A DNA stretch of 35,525 bases from Nitrospirota bacterium (lineage in GTDB: Bacteria; Nitrospirota; Thermodesulfovibrionia; Thermodesulfovibrionales; JdFR-88). The notes beneath the pieces are model-generated. The model ran no database searches. It was not told where the DNA came from and saw only the letters and a list, made by a program, of their open reading frames with translations. The translations under genes and the position numbers were made by a program. The stretch is taken from NCBI GenBank assembly GCA_021812785.1, contig JAKAMR010000013.1, forward strand, positions 1-35,525, given 5' to 3'. Positions 17,793-26,517 of this stretch are shown in pieces. Every line of letters begins with the position of its first letter. Position 1 is the stretch's first letter.

Positions 17793-18938
17793 ATGGTAAT
17801 AGGAGTGCCCGCGGAGATCAAAAAGGAAGAGCACCGGGTAAGCCTGACCCCGGAAGGGGCAGCGGAGCTTGCCGGTCTTGGGCACACGGTGCTCGTTGAA
17901 AAAAACGCCGGTCTGGGCAGCGGGTTTTCCGATGAGCTTTACAGGGCGTCCGGCGCACGGATCGCTGATAGAGAATCCATATGGAACACAGCGGACCTGA
18001 TAGTGAAGGTGAAGGAGCCGCTGCCGGAGGAATACGGATTTTTAAGGAAGGGACAGCTCCTTTTTACCTACCTTCACCTGGCCGCAAACCCCGGCCTTGC
18101 GAAGGCCCTTCTTGCAAGCGGCGTTTCCGCGTTTGCCTACGAAACCCTTGAGGAGGGCGGCAGGCTGCCGCTTCTGGCCCCCATGAGCGTGATCGCTGGG
18201 AGGATGGCCCCCCTTATGGGTGCGTATTATTTGCAGGAGAGCAAAGGGGGAAGCGGCGTTTTTGCGGCCGGGGCGGCCGGCGTTCCGCCCGCCAACTGTC
18301 TTATACTCGGGGCCGGCACCGCCGGGACCAACGCGGCCCGCGTGGCCTCCGCTGTCGGAATGGACACGACCGTCATTAACATAACGGCGGGCAGGCTCAG
18401 GGCGATAGATGAGATGTTTCTGGGCAGGGTAAAGACCCTTGCCCTCACCCGCAGCGGCCTCGTGGAGGCACTGAAGCAAGCCGATGTCGTGATAGGCGCC
18501 GTCCTTGTGCCGGGGGCCAAGGCGCCGGTGCTTATAGACAGAGAGGCGCTCCGGGTAATGAAGAAAGGCTCCGTGATCGTGGACATATCCGTAGACCAGG
18601 GCGGCACGGCGGAGACCTCGAGGCCCACCACCCATGACGCTCCCGTTTACGAGGTTGACGGCATCATCCACTACTGCGTTGCCAACATGCCGGGAGCCTA
18701 CCCAAGGACCTCAACGCTCGCCCTTACAAACTCCACCCTGCCGTATATAAAATTGCTGGCCGGCGTGGAAAAAGGTTTTTTGTTTTTGGATGACCTCCTT
18801 AAAAAAAGTGCTCCCCTGAGAAGCGCGCTGAACGTCTATAAAGGCAGGGTCGTCCATCCCGCGGCAGCCTTGTCTCTGGGATTTGAACCTGCGGCTATAG
18901 AGTACCTCTCGACTGCAAAAGAAAAAAACAAAAAATAA
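17793..18938 (+). CDS. ald: Alanine dehydrogenase
   Basis: NAD-dependent interconversion of L-alanine with pyruvate and ammonia. The 381-residue protein is close to the usual 370. Motifs: [21 protein letters not shown] at the N-terminus (substrate Arg and Lys), the catalytic-histidine region [19 protein letters not shown], the Rossmann motif [22 protein letters not shown], and the late signature [29 protein letters not shown] with [15 protein letters not shown]. The ATG has AAGGAG eight bases upstream. It reads away from tyrS and precedes the arsR operon by 128 bases. Likely role is nitrogen/carbon balance or alanine use. Confidence 0.96.
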   Translation: MVIGVPAEIKKEEHRVSLTPEGAAELAGLGHTVLVEKNAGLGSGFSDELYRASGARIADRESIWNTADLIVKVKEPLPEEYGFLRKGQLLFTYLHLAANPGLAKALLASGVSAFAYETLEEGGRLPLLAPMSVIAGRMAPLMGAYYLQESKGGSGVFAAGAAGVPPANCLILGAGTAGTNAARVASAVGMDTTVINITAGRLRAIDEMFLGRVKTLALTRSGLVEALKQADVVIGAVLVPGAKAPVLIDREALRVMKKGSVIVDISVDQGGTAETSRPTTHDAPVYEVDGIIHYCVANMPGAYPRTSTLALTNSTLPYIKLLAGVEKGFLFLDDLLKKSAPLRSALNVYKGRVVHPAAALSLGFEPAAIEYLSTAKEKNKK

Positions 18939-19027
18939 GACCTTCCAGGATCCGAAAAATGTAAGAGAAAAAACCGCTTTAACCGCGCTCATCCGCGCTG
19001 AGCATATAATCGAAAACACAAAAACTG

Positions 19028-19058
19028 TTGACACGACATATCTAATTGTGGTTATATG
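19028..19058 (+). promoter_or_regulatory. Probable promoter and ArsR operator for the efflux operon
   Basis: A perfect -35 hexamer TTGACA (19028-19033) is followed, 18 bases on, by TTATAT (19052-19057) as a -10. Between and across them lies CATAT (19037-19041), twelve bases, then ATATG (19054-19058), an inverted repeat of the type bound by ArsR/SmtB dimers. The ATG of arsR lies only about ten bases beyond the -10, so the leader would be extremely short or absent. Autoregulation is inferred. Confidence 0.55.
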
Positions 19059-19066
19059 ATTATGTT

Positions 19067-19504
19067 ATGAATGAGCATTTAAGGGTTTTCAGGGCGCTGT
19101 CTGACGAGACCAGGTTGAGGATCCTTCTGCTGGTATCGGGACGGGAGCTTTGCGTCTGCCAGATAATGGCGGTGCTGGGGACCTCCCAGCCCCTTGTTTC
19201 CAGGAACCTGAACCTCCTTAAAGCGGCGGGTTTTCTGCTGTCCCGGAGGGAAAAGAAGCTGATGTTCTACAAGCTCCGGCCAGACCTTGAGGCCCACGGA
19301 CTGGGGTTTGCCGGCGATATATTGAAGGACCTGGCCCGGACGGAACGGGCGGCGGAGGACCGGAGTTGCCTCCAGGAGTGCCAGGAGTTCCAGAAGACCA
19401 CGGGCCGGTGCGATATGAAGTCTTTCAGGGAGTTCATAAGAAAAAAGAAAAAGCTTTCGTCCGGAAACGGGGCGGGAGCGGAAAGTCCTGGTGCGAGGAG
19501 ATGA
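19067..19504 (+). CDS. ArsR/SmtB-family thiol-type transcriptional regulator
   Basis: This 145-residue winged-helix repressor begins MNEHLRVFRALSDETRLRIL. The recognition-region motif RELCVCQIMAVLGTSQPLVSRNLNLLKAAG carries Cys29 and Cys31, the Cys-x-Cys pair of the arsenite/antimonite-sensing ArsR subgroup. More cysteines follow in the C-terminal tail (RSCLQECQEF, GRCDM), which could complete a thiol site. ATG 19067 is preferred to the in-frame TTG 19046 because the latter lies inside the promoter. The stop overlaps the next gene by four bases (ATGA), so the regulator heads the RND efflux operon. The expected signal is a thiol-reactive metal(loid) or reactive sulfur species. Confidence 0.9.
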   Translation: MNEHLRVFRALSDETRLRILLLVSGRELCVCQIMAVLGTSQPLVSRNLNLLKAAGFLLSRREKKLMFYKLRPDLEAHGLGFAGDILKDLARTERAAEDRSCLQECQEFQKTTGRCDMKSFREFIRKKKKLSSGNGAGAESPGARR

Positions 19505-20937
19505 TATCCCGTAAATTTTTTCTTTTACGCGTTTTTTCTTCTTTTTTTTATTTTTCATTTTATTTTCTTTTTTCATTCTTTTTCCTTGCCCTGACGGCAG
19601 GGTCTGTCCGCATGGTCTTCGCGCAGGAAAATCCTTCTGCATCCGTGAAGGCAAATCCGCGGATGGACCTCCACCAGGCGGTGGAGACCGCCTTAAAGGA
19701 AAATCCCCGCATCAAGGCCGGCCATTGGGCGGTCAAGGCCGCAAAGGAAGGCGTGGGGGTTTCGAAAGGACATTTTTATCCGTCCCTGTCCTTTGAAAGC
19801 CGTTATATGCGCACGGACAACCCCACGTATGTCTTCATGGCGAAGCTGGACCAGCAGAGGTTTGCGGCATCCGATTTTCAGATAAGCTCCCTGAACTCCC
19901 CGCCCGCCATAAATGATTTCCAGGACAGCTTCAGGCTGGACCAGGTGATCTATTCCAGAAGGCTCATCGCCGGTGAGAGGATGTCAAAGGAAGATGAGGC
20001 CGCGGAGGGCCTCGACTTTGAAAGGCTCAAAGAGAAGGTCACCATGGACACCGTTAAGGCATACCTTGGGGTCATAACGGCCCGCAACTTCCTGGACGCC
20101 GCGGACAAGGCGCTTAATGACACCGGGGAGCACGAGAAACTGGCTAAGCTCCGTTATAATTCCGGTTTGGGTATGTATTCGGACGTGCTCCGGGCCGATG
20201 CCGCCCAAAAAGAGGCGCTGAACGGGGTTGCCCTTGCCCAGGAAAACTACGAGGTGGCTAAGCGCGCTCTGGGCCTGGCAATCGGGGAGACCCAAAGCGT
20301 GGATGCCGGGGGAATATCCTATGAAATAGGTCTCAAGCCGATCGCTTTTTATTACGCAAGCGCGGAGGGCAGACCGGACATAAAGGCCATCGAGGCCGGG
20401 TATAAAAAAGCGGAAAACGGGGTGGAGTTTGCTTCCTCGGGGTATTTTCCCGAAGTGGGCGTAAGCGGCCAGTACCAGTGGAACGACCATCGCAGTCCGC
20501 TGGACGGAGAGGGCTCCAGCTATATGGCCACCGCCTTTCTCAGATGGAACCTCTTTGACGGCACCACGAGGGAGCACGAAGTAAGCCAGGCAAAGGCCAG
20601 GGCCATGCAGGCGCATGAAGGCCTTGAGGGCGCAAAGAAAGAGGCCGTCTTCATGGTGTTTGCGGCATATCAGGACGTCCTTGCAGCCCAAAAATCCCTG
20701 GCCTACGCCAGGGCCGAACTGGATTCGGCCAAGGAGGGCAGAAGACTTGTGGAGCTCCGGTACAAAAATTCCCTCTCTCCGCTCATAGATGTTCTGGATT
20801 CGCAGGTCATGGTCGAGAAGGCAAGGACCGGGGTCATAGAGGCGCAAAACAGTTTGATCGAAAAATTTTTCATGCTCGGGTTTGAAAGCGGCAGGATTTC
20901 CGAATTCATACAAAAAGCTGGTCAGAACAAGGAGTAA
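19501..20937 (+). CDS. TolC-like outer-membrane efflux protein
   Basis: This 478-residue member of the outer-membrane factor family forms the exit duct of a tripartite pump. ATG 19501 follows GAGGAG closely and overlaps the arsR stop. The signal sequence is unusually phenylalanine-rich (FSSFFYFSFYFLFSFFFLAL), with cleavage predicted near VFAQ. The mature part shows the duplicated TolC pattern: MDLHQAVETALKENPRIKAG, a long helical hairpin, LAKLRYNSGLGMYSDVLRADAA, then the second repeat FPEVGVSGQYQWNDHRSPLDGEG and LVELRYKNSLSPLIDVLDSQVMVEKAR. Followed one base later by the fusion-protein gene. Confidence 0.93.
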   Translation: MISRKFFLLRVFSSFFYFSFYFLFSFFFLALTAGSVRMVFAQENPSASVKANPRMDLHQAVETALKENPRIKAGHWAVKAAKEGVGVSKGHFYPSLSFESRYMRTDNPTYVFMAKLDQQRFAASDFQISSLNSPPAINDFQDSFRLDQVIYSRRLIAGERMSKEDEAAEGLDFERLKEKVTMDTVKAYLGVITARNFLDAADKALNDTGEHEKLAKLRYNSGLGMYSDVLRADAAQKEALNGVALAQENYEVAKRALGLAIGETQSVDAGGISYEIGLKPIAFYYASAEGRPDIKAIEAGYKKAENGVEFASSGYFPEVGVSGQYQWNDHRSPLDGEGSSYMATAFLRWNLFDGTTREHEVSQAKARAMQAHEGLEGAKKEAVFMVFAAYQDVLAAQKSLAYARAELDSAKEGRRLVELRYKNSLSPLIDVLDSQVMVEKARTGVIEAQNSLIEKFFMLGFESGRISEFIQKAGQNKE

Positions 20938-20938
20938 G

Positions 20939-22153
20939 ATGAAAAAAGTTTTTTATTTTTATTCGCGATTTTTATTTTTTATGTTTGATCTCTTGAAAAA
21001 ACAGCGGAAACCCTTTACTGTGCTGGCCCTTGCGGTGCTTCCGCTGCTCGTGTCCTGCGGACATGAAAAACCCGGTCCGGGTGTGCAGAGGCCGGTGGTG
21101 GAGGGCGTAAGGACCGCGGAGGTCCGCATGATGTCCGTCCCTTCCATGTATCAGACCTCCGGCCAGGTGGAGTCAAAGAACTCCGCGCTTGTGGCCTCGA
21201 AGGTGATGGGCACGGTGACCTCCATGCGGGTGGACAGGGGACAGGCGGTCCGGAAGGGACAGGTCCTTCTTACTATCGAGGCCGGGGACGCGCGCGAAAA
21301 AGTGGCGCAGGCCGGGCAGGGTCTTGCGCAAGCGGTGCAGGCCAAAAAGATGGCCGATGAGCAGGAGGCGCTTGCACGGACCACATATGGAAGATATAAA
21401 AAGCTCTATGACCAGAAGGCGCTCTCCCAGCAGGAATTTGACGAGATGAGTGCGAGGCTCCGGATGGCAGGCCTGAGACAGCAGGCGGCAGGCGCGGCGG
21501 TTGCCCAGGCCAGGGCCGCGCTCGCCGAGGCAAAGACGTATCTTGGATACACGGTGGTGAGGGCGCCAATAAGCGGGATAGTGCTGGACAAGAAGGTGGA
21601 CACGGGCAGCATGGCAACGCCGGGGGCCCCGCTGATAGCCTTGGAGGAGCCAAGCTACAGGATATCGGCTTCTCTTGATGAACGCCTGCTTGGAAAAGTA
21701 AGGAAGGGCACGCCGGTGATGGTGGACATGCCTGCGGCGCGGGGCAGGAAGACATTCCCCATAACCCAGGTGACGCCGGGAATCGATCCCGCGACCCGGA
21801 CCTTTAACGTCAAGATCGCGCTGCCTTATTCCGCGGGGCTGCAGAGCGGCCTTTATGTGAAGATATACGTGCCGTACGGACAAAGGAATGCCGTGATGGT
21901 GCCGGAGGCCGCCGTAGGCAGGCGCGGGCAGCTGCAGTTTGCCTATGCCGTGGGCAAAAACGGGGTGCTGGAGCTCCGCGCGCTGAGGACCGGGCAGGAG
22001 TACGACGGCTACGTGGAGGTGCTCTCCGGGCTCAGCCCTGGGGAGCGCGTTACGGTCTCCGGTTTTGAGGGCCTGAGTGAGGGCGACATTATAAAAGAGG
22101 CTCAAAGCGGGATTAAGCAGGCCCAGAGCGCCAAGGGGGCCAACGGCCGGTGA
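20939..22153 (+). CDS. Membrane-fusion (periplasmic adaptor) lipoprotein of RND pump
   Basis: This 404-residue HlyD/AcrA-type adaptor bridges pump and channel. ATG 20939 has AAGGAG five bases before it; a second ATG at 20981 would shorten the N-terminus by fourteen T-rich codons. A lipobox (LLVSC) anchors it in the membrane. The lipoyl half-motif SALVASKVMGTVTSMRVDRGQAVRKGQVLLTIEAGD, the Ala/Gln-rich coiled coil (about 110-180) and the return lipoyl half YTVVRAPISGIVLDKKVDTGSMATPG are clear. They are followed by beta-barrel and membrane-proximal domains (VMVPEAAVGRRG, LSGLSPGERVTVSGFEGL). GTGA overlap with the pump gene. Confidence 0.94.
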   Translation: MKKVFYFYSRFLFFMFDLLKKQRKPFTVLALAVLPLLVSCGHEKPGPGVQRPVVEGVRTAEVRMMSVPSMYQTSGQVESKNSALVASKVMGTVTSMRVDRGQAVRKGQVLLTIEAGDAREKVAQAGQGLAQAVQAKKMADEQEALARTTYGRYKKLYDQKALSQQEFDEMSARLRMAGLRQQAAGAAVAQARAALAEAKTYLGYTVVRAPISGIVLDKKVDTGSMATPGAPLIALEEPSYRISASLDERLLGKVRKGTPVMVDMPAARGRKTFPITQVTPGIDPATRTFNVKIALPYSAGLQSGLYVKIYVPYGQRNAVMVPEAAVGRRGQLQFAYAVGKNGVLELRALRTGQEYDGYVEVLSGLSPGERVTVSGFEGLSEGDIIKEAQSGIKQAQSAKGANGR

Positions 22154-25100
22154 ACCACGATCATAAGCCGGCGCCTGAGATGCCGGAAAAGGAGAAATTC
22201 AAAAGCCGTCTTGGCATAGCTGGAAGGATCGCCAAGGCTTTCCTTACATCCAAGCTCACGCCCCTTATCGTGGCCGCCTCTCTTGTTGCGGGCGTTTTCG
22301 CGGTTATCGTCACTCCGCGCGAGGAGGACCCGCAGATACACGTCCCGATGATAGACGTATTTGTGAGCTATCCGGGGGCGTCCGCAAAGGAAGTGGAAAA
22401 CCTGGTAACGAAGCCCATGGAGAGGCTTATCCGTGAGATCCCGGAGGTAGAATACGTCTACTCCACAAGCAAGCCCGGCCAATCTCTTATCATCGTCAGG
22501 TTTTACGTGGGGCAGGACATCAACAAAAGCCTTGTGACCCTCTACACCAAGCTCATGTCCAACTACGACAAGATACCGCCTGGAGTGAGTCAGCCCCTTA
22601 TAAAGCCAAAGTCCATAAACGACGTGCCGGTGCTGGTCTATAACCTCTGGTCGGACAAATATACGTCTTACGAACTGAGGCGTGTGGCAGAGGGACTGGC
22701 CGACGAGATCAAAAAGGACCAGGATGTCTCCGAGGTCACGGTCACCGGAGGCTCGCCCCGGCAGGTGCGTGTGGAACTGGACCCGGCCAGGCTCAAGGCC
22801 TTCCACCTTTCAGTAATGACCATAGCCCAGGCCATTCGTGGGTCCAACTTCGCTACGCCTGAAGGGCAGCTTGAAAACGGCAACCAGAGCTTCCGCGTCG
22901 AGGCCGGCGGGTTCCTTGAAACCGCCGCGCAGGCGGGCGGCGTGGTGGTCGGGGTCTCGGGAGGCAGGCCTGTATATTTAAAGGATGTGGCCGCCATCAG
23001 CGACGGCCCCCAGGAGCCAAGCGATTACGTCTTTATGGGCCTTGGCCCCTCTTTTAACAAAAAGGCGCGGCTGGGCGGAGGGCTGGAAAGCATTAAGCCC
23101 ACTGCCAGGCTCTACGATGCTGTCACGATAAGCGTGGCCAAGAAAAAGGGCACCAATGCCGCCCTGTTGGCCGAAAGGCTGCGCTCCCGGATAGAGGCCG
23201 TAAAGGGCAGGCTCATCCCGGATGGGGTAAGAATAAACATAGCCAGGAACTACGGGGCAACGGCGGAGCAAAAATCCGATGAGCTGCTGGAGCACATGCT
23301 CATCGCGACCATATCGGTCACCATACTTGTGGCGCTGGCACTGGGCTGGAGGGAGTCGGCCGTGGTGGCGGTGGCCGTTCCGGTGACGCTTTCCCTGACG
23401 CTGCTCATAAACTATCTTTACGGGTACACACTGAACAGGGTCACTCTCTTCGCGCTCATCTTTTCCATAGGGATACTGGTGGACGACGCCATAGTTGTGG
23501 TGGAGAACATCCACCGGCATTTCAAGCTCTATGGTCCGGGGAAGCACAAGGTGGCCTATGCCGTGGATGAGGTTGGGAACCCGACAATACTGGCCACGTT
23601 CACCGTTATAGCGGCACTGCTGCCAATGGCCTTTGTCGGCGGGCTCATGGGCCCCTACATGAGGCCCATCCCGGTCGGGGCCTCGGCGGCGATGCTGTTT
23701 TCCCTGCTCATAGCCTTTATCGTAAGCCCGTGGCTAAGCTATAAGGTCCTGAAAAAAGTGAAGCACACGAAGCAGGAGGAAGGCCACGAGAGGAAAGAGT
23801 TGAGCGGCCTGGACCACATCTATCACAAGGTCCTTTCCCCGCTGCTTGAAAGCAGAAAAAAGAGGATGATCGCCCTTGGGGGCGTGGTTGGCCTGCTGCT
23901 TTTGACTGTTTTAATGGTGCCGCTGAAGCTGGTTGATATGAAGATGCTGCCTTTTGACAACAAGAACGAGATGCAGGTGATAATAGACATGCCGGAGGGC
24001 ACCACGCTGGAGACGACGGAGCACGTGGCGTCCGATATGGGCGAGTATTTAAGGACAGTGCCTGAGGTCACCGACTTCCAGATCTACGCCGGAGCCGCCT
24101 CACCCTTCAACTTCAACGGGCTTGTACGGCACTATTACCTGAGGAATCAGCCCAACCAGGCCGACATACAGCTGAACATTGTGGATAAAAGCCGGAGGCC
24201 GGCCCAAAGCCATGACATTGCCAAGAGGATCAGGCCCGGTCTTGACCGCATCGCCGCCCTTTACGGGGCGAAGGTGAAGATAGCGGAGATCCCGCCCGGC
24301 CCTCCGGTGCTCGATACGCTTGTGGCCGAGGTCTACGGGCCAACGCTCAAGGGGCAGACCGAACTGGCCGGCAAGGTGATGGACATATTCAAATCCACCC
24401 CCGGCGTGGTGGACGTGGACTGGTATGTCGAGGCGCCGCAAAAGAAGCTGACCTTCACCGTGGACAAGACCAAGGCCGCGCTGGACGGCGTTTCAACGGA
24501 GGCGGCTGCCCAGACGCTGAGCGCATCCATGGAAGGGCTCCAGGCCGGTCTGGCGCACATGAAGGATGAGAGGGACCCGGTGCCCATTGTGCTGAGGCTG
24601 CCGGAAAAGGACCGTTCAAGCACGAACAGCCTGTTTTCGCTCACCGTGCCCTCAAGGGACGGCACCCTTGTCCCTCTGGGCGAGATCGTGGACGTTAAGC
24701 AAGGCACGATAGACCAGTCCATTTACAGGAAGAACCTGCACCGTGTGGTGTACGTCATCGGGGATGTGGCGGGCAAGGAGGAAAGCCCGGTCTACGCCAT
24801 TCTGAAGATGAAAAGCAGGATAGCGGGCCTCACGCAGGACGGCTTTAACGTAAAGCAGTATTTCTGGCACCAGCCGCTCATAGGCCAGAACTACTCGGTG
24901 AAATGGGACGGCGAATGGCATACCACCTATGTTACCTTCCGCGACATGGGGATAGCCTTTGCCGCCGTGCTTGTGCTCATCTATATATTGGTGGTGGCCT
25001 GGTTCGGCAATTTTGCCGTCCCGCTGATCATAATGGCGCCCATACCGCTAACGCTGATAGGCATTCTGCCGGGGCATTTCATCTTCGGCGCGTTCTTTAC

Positions 25101-25464
25101 TGCAACGAGCATGATAGGTTTCATCGCGCTTGCGGGCATAATCGTCCGCAACTCCATACTGCTGGTGGATTTCGTGCAGATGGAGTGGGCCAGCTGCGAT
25201 GACCTGAAGGGCGCTCTCATAAGGGCCGGAGCGGTGAGGTTCCGCCCCATAGCGCTAACGGCGGCCGCGGTTGTGGTGGGCGCCTCGGTTATTCTGTTTG
25301 ACCCTATATTCCAGGGGCTTGCCATATCCCTTATGTTCGGGGCGGTGGCCGCGACGGCCCTTACGCTTGTGGTTGTGCCGCTTCTGTATTACGAGTTTTT
25401 CAAGCGCAAGCCATGTCCGATGAAAAAAAATGACGAGGAGGATAATAAAGATGTATCTGCTTAA
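22150..25464 (+). CDS. RND-family efflux pump permease (AcrB-like)
   Basis: This 1104-residue inner-membrane proton-driven pump has the usual twelve helices and two large periplasmic loops. The first loop begins DPQIHVPMIDVFVSYPGASAKEVENLVTKPMER. The proton-relay aspartates are present in helix 4 (SIGILVDDAIVVVENIH, Asp445 and Asp446). Helices 10-12 contain IGFIALAGIIVRNSILLVDFVQ and RPIALTAAAVVVGASVILFDPIFQGLAIS. The substrate is not readable from the sequence: it lacks the helix-4 pattern of heavy-metal CusA/CzcA pumps and looks closer to the broad HAE-type group, yet it is controlled by an ArsR with a thiol site. Translation is coupled to the adaptor upstream and DUF2892 downstream. Confidence 0.95.
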   Translation: MNHDHKPAPEMPEKEKFKSRLGIAGRIAKAFLTSKLTPLIVAASLVAGVFAVIVTPREEDPQIHVPMIDVFVSYPGASAKEVENLVTKPMERLIREIPEVEYVYSTSKPGQSLIIVRFYVGQDINKSLVTLYTKLMSNYDKIPPGVSQPLIKPKSINDVPVLVYNLWSDKYTSYELRRVAEGLADEIKKDQDVSEVTVTGGSPRQVRVELDPARLKAFHLSVMTIAQAIRGSNFATPEGQLENGNQSFRVEAGGFLETAAQAGGVVVGVSGGRPVYLKDVAAISDGPQEPSDYVFMGLGPSFNKKARLGGGLESIKPTARLYDAVTISVAKKKGTNAALLAERLRSRIEAVKGRLIPDGVRINIARNYGATAEQKSDELLEHMLIATISVTILVALALGWRESAVVAVAVPVTLSLTLLINYLYGYTLNRVTLFALIFSIGILVDDAIVVVENIHRHFKLYGPGKHKVAYAVDEVGNPTILATFTVIAALLPMAFVGGLMGPYMRPIPVGASAAMLFSLLIAFIVSPWLSYKVLKKVKHTKQEEGHERKELSGLDHIYHKVLSPLLESRKKRMIALGGVVGLLLLTVLMVPLKLVDMKMLPFDNKNEMQVIIDMPEGTTLETTEHVASDMGEYLRTVPEVTDFQIYAGAASPFNFNGLVRHYYLRNQPNQADIQLNIVDKSRRPAQSHDIAKRIRPGLDRIAALYGAKVKIAEIPPGPPVLDTLVAEVYGPTLKGQTELAGKVMDIFKSTPGVVDVDWYVEAPQKKLTFTVDKTKAALDGVSTEAAAQTLSASMEGLQAGLAHMKDERDPVPIVLRLPEKDRSSTNSLFSLTVPSRDGTLVPLGEIVDVKQGTIDQSIYRKNLHRVVYVIGDVAGKEESPVYAILKMKSRIAGLTQDGFNVKQYFWHQPLIGQNYSVKWDGEWHTTYVTFRDMGIAFAAVLVLIYILVVAWFGNFAVPLIIMAPIPLTLIGILPGHFIFGAFFTATSMIGFIALAGIIVRNSILLVDFVQMEWASCDDLKGALIRAGAVRFRPIALTAAAVVVGASVILFDPIFQGLAISLMFGAVAATALTLVVVPLLYYEFFKRKPCPMKKNDEEDNKDVSA

Positions 25465-25678
25465 GACCGATTCCTGGTACCTTGAGAGGACCGTGTTCCT
25501 GGTGGCCGGTTTTGTGGTGCTTCTGAGCCTGGCCCTGGCGGTGTTCGTAAACCCGTGGTGGATGCTGCTTGCCGCGTTCGCGGGCGTGAACCTGATAGTG
25601 TTCGCGGCAACCGGGTTCTGCATGATGGCCAACATGCTTAAAAAGTTCTTTGGCCTGCAGCCAAGACTTGGGAGGTGA
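25451..25678 (+). CDS. DUF2892 (YgaP-like) small inner-membrane protein
   Basis: This 75-residue protein has two hydrophobic helices (TVFLVAGFVVLLSLALAVFV and MLLAAFAGVNLIVFAATGFC) in the DUF2892 arrangement, ending with the conserved GFCMMANMLKKFFGL cysteine region found beside rhodanese domains in YgaP. ATG 25451 is preceded by GAGGAGG at 25435-25441 and overlaps the pump gene by fourteen bases. No rhodanese domain is attached here. DUF2892 proteins commonly accompany sulfur-transfer proteins, so its place in this operon hints at sulfur or metalloid stress. Confidence 0.8.
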   Translation: MYLLKTDSWYLERTVFLVAGFVVLLSLALAVFVNPWWMLLAAFAGVNLIVFAATGFCMMANMLKKFFGLQPRLGR

Positions 25679-25687
25679 TCTTTAAAA

Positions 25688-25837
25688 GTGAGAGCGATCT
25701 ATAACTGTCTTTGCCCCAAATGCGGCAGCATCTCTACGGCATATCTTGAAGATGATGCTCAGGCCGCGGGGCTTAAATGCCCGGAATGCGGGAGCAGCGG
25801 GCTGAATGCGCTGCCAAAGAACATTTTTGGCACCTGA
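25688..25837 (+). CDS. 49-residue zinc-ribbon protein
   Basis: This small gene starts at GTG 25688 with a strong GGGAGGTGA overlapping the previous stop, nine bases upstream. The product contains CLCPKCG near the N-terminus (Cys7, Cys9, Cys12) and CPECG at 31-35, a rubredoxin- or zinc-ribbon-like knuckle pair about nineteen residues apart. The extra Cys7 is unusual. It is the last gene before the operon terminator. A metal-binding or RNA/protein-contact role is possible; no specific function is recognised. Confidence 0.7.
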   Translation: MRAIYNCLCPKCGSISTAYLEDDAQAAGLKCPECGSSGLNALPKNIFGT

Positions 25838-25854
25838 GGGCCCACAAGCTGTTA

Positions 25855-25896
25855 GGAGGGCCGTGCGCCCTCCGTGTGTTGGGACGGGATCGTCCC
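25855..25896. repeat. Two tandem GC-rich hairpins after the RND operon
   Basis: First stem GGAGGGC (25855-25861) with GCCCTCC (25867-25873), five-base loop. Second stem GGGACG (25881-25886) with CGTCCC (25891-25896), four-base loop. Neither has a T-run, so they are not terminators by themselves. They resemble short extragenic palindromic repeats. Confidence 0.5.
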
Positions 25897-25955
25897 GTAG
25901 TGCCGTTCGCCGGGGTGTTGAGAAGGAACGACAGCGAATTTCAAAAAAATAAATA

Positions 25956-25990
25956 AGGGGGCGCGGCTTGCCGCGCCCCTGCTTTTTTTT
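25956..25990 (+). terminator. Strong rho-independent terminator of the efflux operon
   Basis: A nine-pair stem GGGGCGCGG (25958-25966) and CCGCGCCCC (25971-25979) with loop CTTG is followed by a run of eight T after two bases. This is a textbook intrinsic terminator about 120 bases beyond the zinc-ribbon gene. Confidence 0.92.
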
Positions 25991-26256
25991 AATGAAGTTT
26001 TTTGTCTTAGATGACCATGGATTTTGGAACGTGTTTTACCTGCATGTTATTCGTCATAAACCGTAAGACTTCCTTTGGAAATAAATGCCTGCTTTAATGG
26101 GGGTCGGGTGCGAAATCCCCCTTCGACTCCGCACTGCGTGTAGACTCTTTAAGAAGCTAAGATTCTTCCCATACTTTCCCGTACTTTCACTTGAAAAGGA
26201 CCTCCGAAATGTGCATAGTACAATCAGTATTTTAAACGGGCCATTTGGGAGGATGT

Positions 26257-26517
26257 TTGAAAAAAACCTTGGTTATTTTACTGATTACTGCGGTAGGTAG
26301 TATTATCTTAATAGCCTGTGGTGTAAATCCTTTTCCTGCGATCAGTTTCGGTTTGCTAATTGCTTTCTTAATTTATGGTTTATGGAATCCTCCTCGGAAA
26401 TACAAAACTTATTCTCTCACTGACCAGCAAGAAGCCGCCCACAGAGCTTTAGGCGGCCATCGCCTACCAGATGCCTCTGACATAAAGCCACCACTAAAGA
26501 ATAAGAATGGCCAATAA
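26257..26517 (+). CDS. Small membrane protein of unknown function (AT-rich islet)
   Basis: The chosen TTG start at 26257 follows GGGAGG (26247-26252) by four bases and gives an 86-residue protein. Two hydrophobic segments are near the N-terminus (KTLVILLITAVGSIILIACG and FGLLIAFLIYGLW), followed by a hydrophilic tail. LIAC could be a lipobox, but the second membrane segment makes a plain membrane protein more likely. It overlaps the next gene by eleven bases. Codons are visibly AT-richer than those of the flanking operons, consistent with transfer. Family not recognised. Confidence 0.6.
   Translation: MKKTLVILLITAVGSIILIACGVNPFPAISFGLLIAFLIYGLWNPPRKYKTYSLTDQQEAAHRALGGHRLPDASDIKPPLKNKNGQ

Larger units (their letters stand above)
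25838..26256. other. Intergenic stretch with hairpins, terminator and AT-rich DNA, no gene
   Basis: After the zinc-ribbon gene come two GC-rich hairpins, the intrinsic terminator, then about 265 bases of AT-rich DNA. I see no convincing gene here: short frames (for example 25992-26066) lack ribosome-binding sites and family features. This marks the left border of the AT-rich islet. Confidence 0.6.

Noticed and set aside
22150..25464. Assignment of the RND pump as a CusA/CzcA heavy-metal type
   Set aside because: Although an ArsR-type regulator precedes it, the pump lacks the recognisable heavy-metal RND pattern, so only a general RND call is made.
26085..26300. Reading frame overlapping the start of the small membrane-protein gene
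   Set aside because: No ribosome-binding site or family features; the better-supported TTG 26257 gene uses another frame.
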